Assembly: GCA_003449615.1 (NCBI GenBank)
Contig: DMHA01000131.1
Span: 1-5,548, forward strand
Source: Flavobacterium sp.
Lineage (GTDB): Bacteria; Bacteroidota; Bacteroidia; Flavobacteriales; Flavobacteriaceae
Length of the DNA stretch: 5,548 bases
Direction: 5' to 3'
The position numbers and the translations under genes are program-made. Shown here in pieces: positions 1 through 5,548 of the stretch. Numbering within the stretch: position 1 is the first letter of the stretch; every line of letters starts with the position of its first letter. The notes beneath the pieces were generated by a model. It saw nothing but the letters and a program-made list of their open reading frames with translations, was not told where the DNA came from and did not search any database.

Positions 1-42
1 CTAAACGCCTATACCTATAAAAAAAATCAAAATAGTATAATT

Positions 43-573
43 ATGAGCAACAAAATTTCTTTAATTCCAGATGATGTTGTAACAAACAAAATTTACTTTA
101 TCAGAAACCAAAAAGTAATGATAGATCGAGATTTGGCGGTACTTTACGGCGTTGAAACTAAAAGATTAAAAGAACAAGTTAAGAGGAATTTATCCAGATT
201 TCCCGAAGATTTTATGTTTGAATTATCCAAAGAAGAATTTGAAAATTGGAGGTCGCAAATTGCGACCTCCAATTCAGACAAGATGGGTTTGCGTTATGCT
301 CCAATGGCTTTTACTGAGCACGGTGTACTGATGCTTTCAAGCGTGTTGAACAGTGAAAAAGCCATCCAAACCAATATTCAAATAATGAGAATATTTACGA
401 AAATCAGACAAATGATAGTTGATACAACGGAAATCCGATTGGATGTGGAAACAATCAAAAAGAAAATAGAAAATCAAGGAAAAAACATTGAACTTGTTTT
501 TCAATACCTTGACGAACTAATTGAGAAAAAATCAACAACTCCAGAACGGGAAAGAATTGTTTATAAGAAATAG
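43..573 (+). CDS. ORF6N-domain DNA-binding protein (KilA-N/antirepressor-like)
   Basis: The 176-residue protein matches the ORF6N family, a putative DNA-binding domain found in phage antirepressor-like proteins and often present as chromosomal copies in Bacteroidota. The domain spans about residues 9-125. It contains [18 protein letters not shown] (15-32), the stretch [15 protein letters not shown] (35-49), [14 protein letters not shown] (53-66) and the conserved block [16 protein letters not shown] (89-104). Residues about 127-163 are charged and heptad-like, probably a short coiled coil, and the tail is basic. The length is normal for the family, so the gene looks intact. The ATG at 43 follows an AT-rich leader with no Shine-Dalgarno, as is usual in this phylum. 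The gene lies directly upstream of an rsmA remnant and is bounded by a 10-bp direct repeat, which suggests an acquired cassette. Codons 68-77 form a perfect palindrome. The family is clear; the cellular role and DNA target are unknown. Confidence 0.88.
   Translation: MSNKISLIPDDVVTNKIYFIRNQKVMIDRDLAVLYGVETKRLKEQVKRNLSRFPEDFMFELSKEEFENWRSQIATSNSDKMGLRYAPMAFTEHGVLMLSSVLNSEKAIQTNIQIMRIFTKIRQMIVDTTEIRLDVETIKKKIENQGKNIELVFQYLDELIEKKSTTPERERIVYKK
244..274. repeat. Perfect 31-bp palindrome inside the ORF6N gene
   Basis: Bases 244-258 and 260-274 are perfectly complementary around the single base at 259 (core ggaggtcgcaa / ttgcgacctcc). The palindrome is in frame and encodes residues 68-77 ([10 protein letters not shown]), just before the DKMGLRY block of the ORF6N domain. 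In mRNA it could fold as a stem of about 14 bp with a 3-nt loop. A 15-bp perfect inverted repeat is very unlikely by chance in a window this size. It could be an operator, a recombination site or an mRNA hairpin; its function is unknown. Confidence 0.9.
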
Positions 574-580
574 TTATAGT

Positions 581-719
581 ATTCTATAATTATGTTATCG
601 AAATCGACACTGAATCCGTAGAATATTTGGATGCCAATTATCCCAAATTGCACGGAAAAATAATCTCCAAAGATTTCTTGAAATATGATGTCAGCGAAGT
701 TTTAAACGGAAAGCAGTTC
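581..719 (+). pseudogene. Internal fragment of a second rsmA (ksgA) gene
   Basis: Bases 591-719 align without gaps to 2536-2664 of the intact rsmA. By hand count 111 of 129 bases and 38 of 43 residues match (codons 58-100, YVIEIDTES to GKQF). Weaker similarity extends back to about 581. The fragment keeps an open frame but has no start codon, no SAM-binding EIGPG motif (lost on the left) and no NFPY catalytic motif (lost on the right). It begins right after the ORF6N stop and is fused out of frame to the DUF4286 remnant; its own frame stops at 759-761. Twelve of the 18 differences are synonymous, so the source copy was probably functional when it diverged. Together with the next remnant and the promoter region it fills the stretch 574-937, which holds no intact gene. 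Confidence 0.88.
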
Positions 720-720
720 C

Positions 721-834
721 CAGCAAAATTATTATCTGCAAGATGCACCAAAATTGCGTGAGGAAGCTTTGAAATTATTCGGAGACAAAATGCTCTCTTT
801 CAGAACGGAATTGGAAGTGATTTCGGAGCATTAA
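721..834 (+). pseudogene. C-terminal remnant of a DUF4286-family gene
   Basis: The frame from 721 reads 37 codons to the TAA at 832-834. It contains [20 protein letters not shown] and then SFRTELEVISEH at the end. From memory this matches the C-terminus of the roughly 100-residue DUF4286 proteins encoded directly upstream of rsmA in many flavobacteria. The N-terminal two thirds are absent. The sequence to its left is rsmA codon 100, so the two genes are joined in the reverse of their normal order. No start codon or leader belongs to it, so it is unlikely to be expressed as a protein. The family call rests on recalled sequence and was not searched. Confidence 0.7.
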
Positions 835-838
835 TTAC

Positions 839-921
839 AATTAACCTTGTATATTTGAAATATAAATTCAAATTTACAAGGTTAATTTGCTATTTATATC
901 AATTAACCTTGTATGTTTGCA
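839..921. repeat. Three copies of a 21-nt element: direct, inverted, direct
   Basis: Copy A (839-859) and inverted copy B (867-887) pair at 20 of 21 positions around a 7-nt loop. Copy C (901-921) repeats A in the direct orientation and shares its first 13 bases, aattaaccttgta. Every copy ends in a TAnnTTTG box: TATATTTG (850-857), TAAATTTG on the minus strand (876-869) and TATGTTTG (912-919). The A-B hairpin starts 4 nt after the DUF4286 remnant's stop and has no T tract, so a simple terminator is less likely than an operator or promoter array for the ATPase gene downstream. Confidence 0.8.
887..919 (+). promoter_or_regulatory. Probable Bacteroidota-type promoter of the ATPase gene
   Basis: A TTG at 887-889 lies 22 nt upstream of TATGTTTG (912-919). 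This fits the flavobacterial consensus TTG-N17-23-TAnnTTTG. Transcription would start near 925, shortly before the ATG at 938, which supports that start over the upstream TTG at 887. The -7 box lies inside copy C of the 21-nt repeat, so a protein binding that repeat could block the promoter. Confidence 0.6.
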
Positions 922-937
922 AAATAATATTCAAGAA

Positions 938-2122
938 ATGATTGATAGAGTCCTCAATAATGTTGTCCCTAAATTACTCGAATTTTTTCCTGCTGTCGGG
1001 CTAATTGGCTCCAGACAAGTCGGAAAAACTACATTTGTCAAAAACTTACAACCTTCCATAAACAAACCCATACTGTATTTGGATTTGGAAGACACCGATG
1101 ATTTTGAACTATTAAACACCAATGCACAATGGTTTTTATCTCAAAACACCGACAAATTAATTGTTATAGACGAAGTGCAAAGAGATTTGAAACTTTTCCC
1201 TTTATTGCGTTCTTTGATAGACAAACAAGATACACCGGGACAATTTATTTTATTGGGTTCGGCATCCCCCGAATTATTGTCTCAAAGTTCAGAAACATTA
1301 GCCGGAAGAATTGTTTACAAAGAATTGACTCCCATACGATTTGACGAAGCCACCCAAATAAAACTTGAAACTCTTTGGATTAGAGGAGGTTATCCAAAAG
1401 CGTTACTGGCTCCAAATGATTATTTTTGGCAAGAATGGCAACAGGCTTACATCAAAACCTATATCGAAACCGACTTGAGAATGCTTGGACTATCGGCATC
1501 ACCTGTTTTAATCGGGAAATTATTACGGATGATTGCTTCGGTTCAAGGTTCGGTTATCAATTATTCGATGCTAGGGAATGCGTTGGGAATCGCTAGTAAT
1601 TCCGTAAAAAAATACATTGATTTTTTAGAACATTCGTTCATAATCCGAAGATTGGAACCCTATTTTGTAAACATTGGTAAACGAATGGTCAAAAGCCCTA
1701 AAATCTATATTCGAGATAGTGGAATTTTACATTCGTTGTTGCAAATAAACAGTTACAATGCCCTTATTTCAAACGTCAATGCTGGAAATTCTTGGGAAGG
1801 ATTTGTAGTAGAACAAATTATTTCGAGTCTCAACAATCAATGTGTTCCCTATTTTTATAGAACACAAAGCGGTTCCGAACTCGATTTGTGCATAGCAAAA
1901 GGCAATGAAATTGTGGCTACCTTTGAGATAAAATTATCCAACAATCCAAAAATTAGTCGAGGCAATACTGAATCTATCACGGATTTAAAAACTAAAAATA
2001 ATTTTATAGTTACTTTTGCAGGAGGTGATTATGCCTTGAACGAAAATTGGCGTGTTTGCGATTTGAATTCGATAGAAAAACACTTGATAGCATTGGGATT
2101 AAAAGAACCTAATTTTGTGTAA
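938..2122 (+). CDS. AAA family ATPase with DUF4143 domain (AAA_14/DUF4143)
   Basis: This 394-residue protein has the standard layout of the AAA_14/DUF4143 family. Walker A is GSRQVGKT (24-31), Walker B LIVIDEVQ (74-81), a sensor-like LLGSAS (105-110) and the family motif TLAGR (120-124). GGYP (150-153) and YIETDLRML (175-183) follow. A winged-helix-like region lies at about 200-269. The C-terminal part has GNSWEGFVVEQ (283-293) and a PD-(D/E)xK-like set: GSELDL with E314 and D316, then FEIK with E330 and K332. The motifs look intact, so ATP binding is likely and a nuclease-like fold is plausible. The biological role of the family is poorly known. I chose ATG 938 because it places MIDRVLNN at the N-terminus, as usual in the family, and lies just downstream of the promoter; a TTG at 887 would add 17 atypical residues. 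The gene sits between the rsmA/DUF4286 scar and intact rsmA, as an insertion would. Confidence 0.9.
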   Translation: MIDRVLNNVVPKLLEFFPAVGLIGSRQVGKTTFVKNLQPSINKPILYLDLEDTDDFELLNTNAQWFLSQNTDKLIVIDEVQRDLKLFPLLRSLIDKQDTPGQFILLGSASPELLSQSSETLAGRIVYKELTPIRFDEATQIKLETLWIRGGYPKALLAPNDYFWQEWQQAYIKTYIETDLRMLGLSASPVLIGKLLRMIASVQGSVINYSMLGNALGIASNSVKKYIDFLEHSFIIRRLEPYFVNIGKRMVKSPKIYIRDSGILHSLLQINSYNALISNVNAGNSWEGFVVEQIISSLNNQCVPYFYRTQSGSELDLCIAKGNEIVATFEIKLSNNPKISRGNTESITDLKTKNNFIVTFAGGDYALNENWRVCDLNSIEKHLIALGLKEPNFV

Positions 2123-2151
2123 AACGATTGGTTGAGATCACAAATTAAATA

Positions 2152-2253
2152 GGACACAGATTGAACAGATAAAACAGATTGACAAAGATTTTAACTATTG
2201 AATTTACGGAAAATATCCGTGAAAATCAATAAAATCCGTGTTATCCGTGTTCC
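2152..2253. repeat. Interspersed intergenic repeat (CACAGATT / ATCCGTGTT type)
   Basis: The block opens with ggacacagattgaacagat and closes with aaaatccgtgttatccgtgt, which are imperfect inverse complements. Between them lies a small inverted repeat, acgga-aaata-tccgt (2206-2220). Units of this kind (cacagatt, aacagatt, atccgtgtt) are familiar as abundant non-coding repeats between genes of flavobacteria; I recall them by pattern and did not search. The block could fold as a long imperfect hairpin and may weaken read-through from the ATPase gene into rsmA. Confidence 0.7.
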
Positions 2254-2280
2254 ATACTAATATAAAATTAAAACAATAAA

Positions 2281-2362
2281 CCCTTGCGCCTTCGTGGCAA
2301 AAAACCTTAAAAAATTACGTGAGATTGCTTTGCTTCGTGCCTCGCAACACCTCGCAATGACA
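2281..2362. repeat. Second interspersed repeat forming the rsmA leader
   Basis: The stretch contains cccttgcgccttcgtggcaa, then cgtgagattgctttgcttcg and a doubled cctcgcaa(c/t) unit (2341-2348 and 2350-2358 region) ending in caatgacac. Both resemble widely dispersed intergenic repeats of Bacteroidota. It ends only 2-3 nt before the rsmA start codon, so the repeat forms the translation leader. It includes an out-of-frame ATG at 2357 that stops after six codons. I see no TAnnTTTG box in 2123-2364. Confidence 0.6.
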
Positions 2363-2364
2363 CT

Positions 2365-3144
2365 ATGGAAAAAGTAAAAGCCAAAAAACACCTCGGACAG
2401 CATTTCCTCAAAGACGAAAGCGTTGCCAAAGCCATCGCCGACACTTTGAAACTCGAAGGATATGAAGATGTTTTAGAAATTGGGCCCGGAATGGGCGTTT
2501 TAACAAAGTATCTATTGGAAAAACCAATCAATACTTATGTTATTGAAATCGATACCGAATCCGTGGATTATTTAGATGCCAATTATCCCAAATTACGCGG
2601 GAAAATCATCTCTAAAGATTTTTTGAAATATGATGTCAACGAAGTTTTTGGCGGAAAACAATTCGCTATCATCGGTAATTTTCCATACAATATTTCCACA
2701 CAAATCGTCTTTCGAACCTTAGAATTACGCCACCAAATCCCAGAATTCGCAGGAATGTTCCAAAAAGAAGTTGCCGAACGGATTTGCGAGAAAAAAGGAA
2801 GCAAGACTTATGGCATCCTCTCAGTTTTGGCACAAGCATTTTATGATGCCGAATATTTATTTACGGTTGATGAACACGTTTTTATTCCGCCGCCAAAAGT
2901 GAAATCGGGTGTTTTGCGTTTGCGGAGAAAACAAGATTTTAGTTTGCCTTGCGGAGAAAAGTTGTTTTTCACGGTCGTAAAAACTGCTTTCCAACAACGC
3001 AGAAAAACCTTGAGAAATAGTTTAAAAACACTAAATTTGTCCGATAGTTTGAGAGAGGATGAAGTTTTCAACCTTCGCCCCGAACAATTGAGTGTAGAGC
3101 AATTTATTGCATTGACCCAAAAAATAGAAGCCGATGGATTTTAA
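2365..3144 (+). CDS. rsmA: 16S rRNA (A1518/A1519-N6)-dimethyltransferase RsmA
   Basis: RsmA (KsgA) uses S-adenosylmethionine to dimethylate two adjacent adenines in the 3'-terminal hairpin of 16S rRNA, late in small-subunit assembly. The 259-residue length is normal. GQHFL (11-15) is the family N-terminal signature, EIGPGMG (38-44) the SAM-binding loop and VIEID (59-63) the acidic strand. NFPY (105-108) is the catalytic N-x-P-Y motif. IPPPKV and [13 protein letters not shown] mark the C-terminal RNA-binding part. The ATG at 2365 places KKHLGQHFL as expected. The gene overlaps mgtE by 11 nt, implying translational coupling. Unusually, the leader is repeat DNA and the usual upstream DUF4286 gene is missing, its remnant lying 1.5 kb upstream. 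Expression may depend on read-through from the ATPase promoter or a promoter I cannot recognise. A diverged fragment of a second rsmA lies at 581-719. Confidence 0.97.
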   Translation: MEKVKAKKHLGQHFLKDESVAKAIADTLKLEGYEDVLEIGPGMGVLTKYLLEKPINTYVIEIDTESVDYLDANYPKLRGKIISKDFLKYDVNEVFGGKQFAIIGNFPYNISTQIVFRTLELRHQIPEFAGMFQKEVAERICEKKGSKTYGILSVLAQAFYDAEYLFTVDEHVFIPPPKVKSGVLRLRRKQDFSLPCGEKLFFTVVKTAFQQRRKTLRNSLKTLNLSDSLREDEVFNLRPEQLSVEQFIALTQKIEADGF

Positions 3145-4486
3145 AATCAGCAAAGAACTCATTCAAGAATTAGAGCAACTTATTCAGAGCAAAAACGACC
3201 AGCAACTGGAAGTTTTACTGAATGATTTGCACCACGCCGATATTGCCGAAATTCTCGACGAGCTTGATTTTGACGAAGCTACTTATATTTTCAAGGTTTT
3301 GGATTCTGAAAAAACCGCCGAAATCCTTCTGGAATTGGAGGACGATTTGCGGGAAAAAATATTGAGTCGGCTTTCGCCAAAAGAAATCGCCGAAGAGCTG
3401 GATGAACTCGAAACCAATGACGCAGCCGATATTATTGCCGAGCTTTCGCAAAGCAAAAAACAGGAAGTAATCTCGGAACTTCAAGACGTAGAACACGCCA
3501 AGGACATTGTCGATTTGTTGCGTTATGACGAAGATACTGCGGGCGGAATTATGCACAAAGAGTTGGTAAAAGTCAACGAAAATTGGAATGTTTTTACTTG
3601 TATCAAACAAATGCGAATCCAGGCGGAAAACATTTCCAGAGTCCATTCTATTTATGTGGTGGACGACGAAGACCGACTTTTGGGACGTTTATCGCTCAAA
3701 GATTTGTTGACAACTTCCTCAAAAACACCCATTAGCGAAGTCTATATCAAGAAATTAAACTACGTGATGGTCGATACAGAAGATGTTGAGGTAGCTCGAA
3801 TTATGCAAAAATATGATTTAGAAGCCATTCCAGTTACCGATGAAATGGGTCGATTGGTAGGTCGAATTACTATTGATGATATTGTGGATGTAATCAAAGA
3901 CGAAGCCACGGAAGATTATCAGTTGGCGGCTGGTATCTCGCAAGACGTTGAAGCCGATGACAGTATTTTGGAATTGACAAAAGCCCGTTTGCCTTGGTTA
4001 GTTTTGGCTCTTTTTGGCGGTTTAATTTCTGTGAAAGTGCTTGAGTTATTTGGAGGCGCAATGAAAGAACACGGCAGTTTATTCTTTTTTATGCCATTAA
4101 TTGCAGCAATGGCAGGAAATGTTGGCGTACAATCTTCGGCAATTATTGTGCAAGGTTTGGCAAACGACACCTTGAGCGGTTCCTTGTTCAACCGATTGAT
4201 AAAAGAAGTTTCCTTGAGTTTATTGAACGGACTAATTCTGGCAACCATTTTATTTTTGGGAAGCCATTATCTCTTGAACGTAGAAATTATTATCGGAATT
4301 ATTGTTACAATCGCCTTAGTTTCGGTAATTATTATTGCCTCACTTATAGGAACCTTTGTCCCCATATTATTGGATAAATTCGGGATTGACCCCGCACTTG
4401 CCACAGGCCCATTTATAACAACAAGTAATGATATTTTCGGAATCCTTATTTATTTTACAATTGCAAGATTGATTTTAGGATTTTAA
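3134..4486 (+). CDS. mgtE: Magnesium transporter MgtE
   Basis: MgtE is an inner-membrane, Mg2+-gated channel that works as a homodimer. The 450 residues follow the family order. An acidic, helical MgtE_N domain (about 1-130) is rich in E/D repeats such as [10 protein letters not shown] and [14 protein letters not shown]. Two CBS domains follow (about 135-195 and 200-258, the second with [16 protein letters not shown]). A linking helix leads into a five-helix membrane domain (about 287-303, 313-337, 360-378, 383-413 and 426-448). GNVGVQSS (328-335) and [16 protein letters not shown] (419-434) are pore signatures; D433 corresponds to the Mg2+-coordinating aspartate of the Thermus channel. The acidic N-domain and CBS pair act as the cytosolic Mg2+ sensor in characterised members. 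The start overlaps the end of rsmA, and the length and motifs are normal. Confidence 0.95.
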   Translation: MDFKISKELIQELEQLIQSKNDQQLEVLLNDLHHADIAEILDELDFDEATYIFKVLDSEKTAEILLELEDDLREKILSRLSPKEIAEELDELETNDAADIIAELSQSKKQEVISELQDVEHAKDIVDLLRYDEDTAGGIMHKELVKVNENWNVFTCIKQMRIQAENISRVHSIYVVDDEDRLLGRLSLKDLLTTSSKTPISEVYIKKLNYVMVDTEDVEVARIMQKYDLEAIPVTDEMGRLVGRITIDDIVDVIKDEATEDYQLAAGISQDVEADDSILELTKARLPWLVLALFGGLISVKVLELFGGAMKEHGSLFFFMPLIAAMAGNVGVQSSAIIVQGLANDTLSGSLFNRLIKEVSLSLLNGLILATILFLGSHYLLNVEIIIGIIVTIALVSVIIIASLIGTFVPILLDKFGIDPALATGPFITTSNDIFGILIYFTIARLILGF

Positions 4487-4508
4487 AAAAATGCCATAAA
4501 AATACAAT

Positions 4509-5285
4509 ATGAAAGTACACATCATCGGAGGAGGAAATCTGGGAGTTTCCATAGCATTGGGATTATCTAGATTTTCTAAAGACAATCAAATAACCATTAC
4601 CAGACGAAATACTGCAAGTATTCTCTATTTAGAAGAGCTTGGCGTAACGGTTTCTACCGACAACAAACTCGGTATTCAAGAGGCTGACATTATCATTCTG
4701 ACCATCAAACCCTATCAGGTCGATACGGTTATGGCCGAAATTCTGCCGGTAATTTCAAACAAAATAATTGCATCGGCAGTAAGTGGATTGTCCATAGAAA
4801 ATTTACAAAACAAGATAGGCAATTCCAATAGTGCCATTAGAATTATGCCCAATATTGCGGCTCAATTTGGCGCCTCGGCAACGTGTATTGCATTCAATGA
4901 AAAAGACAACGATAAGGCTCAAAATGTAGTTTCTCTTTTCCAAAACTTAGGAACTTCGCCTATTATCGACGAAAAATTGATGGACTCAGCAACCGTTTTG
5001 GCAGCAAGCGGAACGGCTTTTGCTTTGCGATACATTCGAGCTTCGATGCAAGCTGGAATCGAAATTGGCTTCGACTGGAAAACGGCTTTGGCAATTTCAG
5101 CCCAAACGGTAAAAGGTGCTGCCGAAATGATTTTGGAAGAAAACATCCATCCAGAACAATTAATAGACCGTGTTACAACGCCCCAAGGCTGTACCATCGC
5201 AGGACTGAACGAAATGGAAATGCACGGTTTTAGTTCGTCATTGATTAGAGGAATTAAAACTTCTTTGAAACAAATTAAGGGGTAA
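4509..5285 (+). CDS. proC: Pyrroline-5-carboxylate reductase (ProC family)
   Basis: ProC reduces 1-pyrroline-5-carboxylate to L-proline with NAD(P)H, the last step of proline synthesis, in the cytosol. The 258-residue protein has an N-terminal Rossmann fold with IIGGGNLG (5-12), the T-R-R-N stretch (31-34) after the second strand where cofactor preference is read, and DIIILTIKPYQV (60-71). SAVSGLSIENL (89-99) and RIMPNIAAQFG (111-121) follow. The C-terminal family signature appears as VTTPQGCTIAGLNEME (222-237). The usual GSGPA-type motif is replaced by SGTAFA (168-173), so this may be a lineage-specific subgroup, and the substrate is slightly less certain than the family. It starts 22 nt after mgtE with no terminator between, so it is probably co-transcribed with rsmA-mgtE. 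A strong terminator follows. Confidence 0.85.
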   Translation: MKVHIIGGGNLGVSIALGLSRFSKDNQITITRRNTASILYLEELGVTVSTDNKLGIQEADIIILTIKPYQVDTVMAEILPVISNKIIASAVSGLSIENLQNKIGNSNSAIRIMPNIAAQFGASATCIAFNEKDNDKAQNVVSLFQNLGTSPIIDEKLMDSATVLAASGTAFALRYIRASMQAGIEIGFDWKTALAISAQTVKGAAEMILEENIHPEQLIDRVTTPQGCTIAGLNEMEMHGFSSSLIRGIKTSLKQIKG

Positions 5286-5364
5286 GTTGGTTTCTAAATT
5301 AAATTTTTGCTTGTTTACAATCTTTTTGTTAAGACTCAAAAAAATATAAAATTAAGGTTAAAAT

Positions 5365-5420
5365 CAAAAAAGACTTTCATTCAATCTGAAAATTCAGTTT
5401 AGAAATGAAGGTCTTTTTTG
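5365..5420. terminator. Intrinsic, probably bidirectional terminator after proC
   Basis: The arms 5365-5381 (caaaaaagactttcatt) and 5404-5420 (aatgaaggtcttttttg) pair over 17 positions with one G-U pair. A small internal stem, ctgaa-aa-ttcag, lies at 5386-5397. Six A on the left and six T on the right give terminator character on both strands. It lies 80 nt after the proC stop and separates the operon from the exported-protein gene that follows. Confidence 0.85.
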
Positions 5421-5452
5421 GTGTAACAAAATCCAATTACTTTCGTTTGTAT

Positions 5453-5460
5453 TATATTTG
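5453..5460 (+). promoter_or_regulatory. -7 box (TATATTTG) of the last gene
   Basis: TATATTTG matches the TAnnTTTG consensus of Bacteroidota housekeeping promoters and lies 20 nt upstream of the ATG at 5481, after the terminator. No TTG sits at the ideal -33 distance (the nearest clear one is about 32 nt upstream), so the -33 element is weak or absent. Confidence 0.55.
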
Positions 5461-5480
5461 TGAATAAAATATTTATACAA

Positions 5481-5548
5481 ATGACAAAAAACAGGTTTCA
5501 ATATCTACTATTTTTTCTCTTTTTGCAAATGGGTTTTGCCCAAAACAC
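5481..5548 (+). CDS. Start of an exported protein (signal peptide only)
   Basis: The window holds only the first 22 complete codons. They read as a Sec signal peptide: a basic start (MTKNR), a hydrophobic core (YLLFFLFLQMGF) and a probable cleavage site after GFA, before QN, a pattern common in flavobacterial secreted and outer-membrane proteins. No mature domain is visible, so the function cannot be named. The ATG follows an A-rich leader, and a TATATTTG promoter box sits just upstream. Confidence 0.75.
   Translation, partial: MTKNRFQYLLFFLFLQMGFAQN

Noticed and set aside
1..35. Possible rsmA remnant left of the ORF6N gene (A-rich stretch vaguely like 2505-2535)
   Set aside because: The similarity comes mostly from A runs and needs a gap, and the translation does not match rsmA codons 48-57.
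839..887. Hairpin as an intrinsic terminator of the DUF4286 remnant
   Set aside because: The stem is AT-rich, has no T tract after it, and is one of three related copies carrying promoter boxes, so a regulatory role fits better.
887..937. TTG start at 887 giving a 411-residue ATPase
   Set aside because: The extra 17 residues are atypical for the family and would be encoded across the -33 and -7 promoter elements; ATG 938 fits the family N-terminus.
2152..2253. CRISPR-like array from the repeated cacagatt/aacagatt units
   Set aside because: The units are short, irregular and not separated by uniform spacers; the block is a single imperfect hairpin-type intergenic repeat.
3215..3646. Minus-strand open frame of 143 codons within mgtE
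   Set aside because: It is antisense to a clearly conserved coding region, its composition reflects the mgtE codons, and no family is recognisable. The same applies to the minus-strand frames inside rsmA, proC and the ATPase gene.

Overview
The window looks like a chromosomal segment of a Flavobacterium-type member of the Bacteroidota. The evidence is AT-rich DNA, TAnnTTTG-type -7 promoter boxes, A-rich leaders without clear Shine-Dalgarno sequences, and flavobacterial-looking proteins. It divides into a rearranged accessory half (1-2364) and a conserved housekeeping half (2365-5548).

Accessory half: a complete ORF6N-domain gene (43-573) carries a perfect 31-bp palindrome in its coding sequence. 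It is followed by a scar of two fused gene remnants. The first (581-719) copies codons 58-100 of rsmA. The second (721-834) is the last 37 codons of a DUF4286-type gene, the small gene I recall sitting just upstream of rsmA in flavobacteria. Their order here is the reverse of that. Next come three copies of a 21-nt element (direct, inverted, direct) with promoter boxes inside them, then an AAA ATPase of the DUF4143 family (938-2122). Two families of interspersed intergenic repeat (2152-2253 and about 2281-2362) fill the gap to rsmA.

Housekeeping half: rsmA (16S rRNA dimethyltransferase), mgtE (magnesium channel) and a proC-like reductase are co-directional. rsmA and mgtE overlap by 11 nt, and mgtE and proC are 22 nt apart, so they probably form one transcription unit. 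It ends at a long hairpin with flanking A and T tracts (5365-5420). A new promoter box and the signal peptide of a truncated exported protein follow.

The most unusual part is 574-937 with its neighbours. A foreign or duplicated rsmA/DUF4286 segment has been broken up, two accessory genes (ORF6N and ATPase) sit either side of the scar, and intact rsmA is cut off from its usual upstream partner, with repeats as its leader. The fragment differs from intact rsmA mainly at synonymous positions. That points to recombination between diverged alleles rather than decay of a local duplicate. I see no clear new multi-gene system, only a mosaic insertion hot spot with a curious promoter-repeat array.
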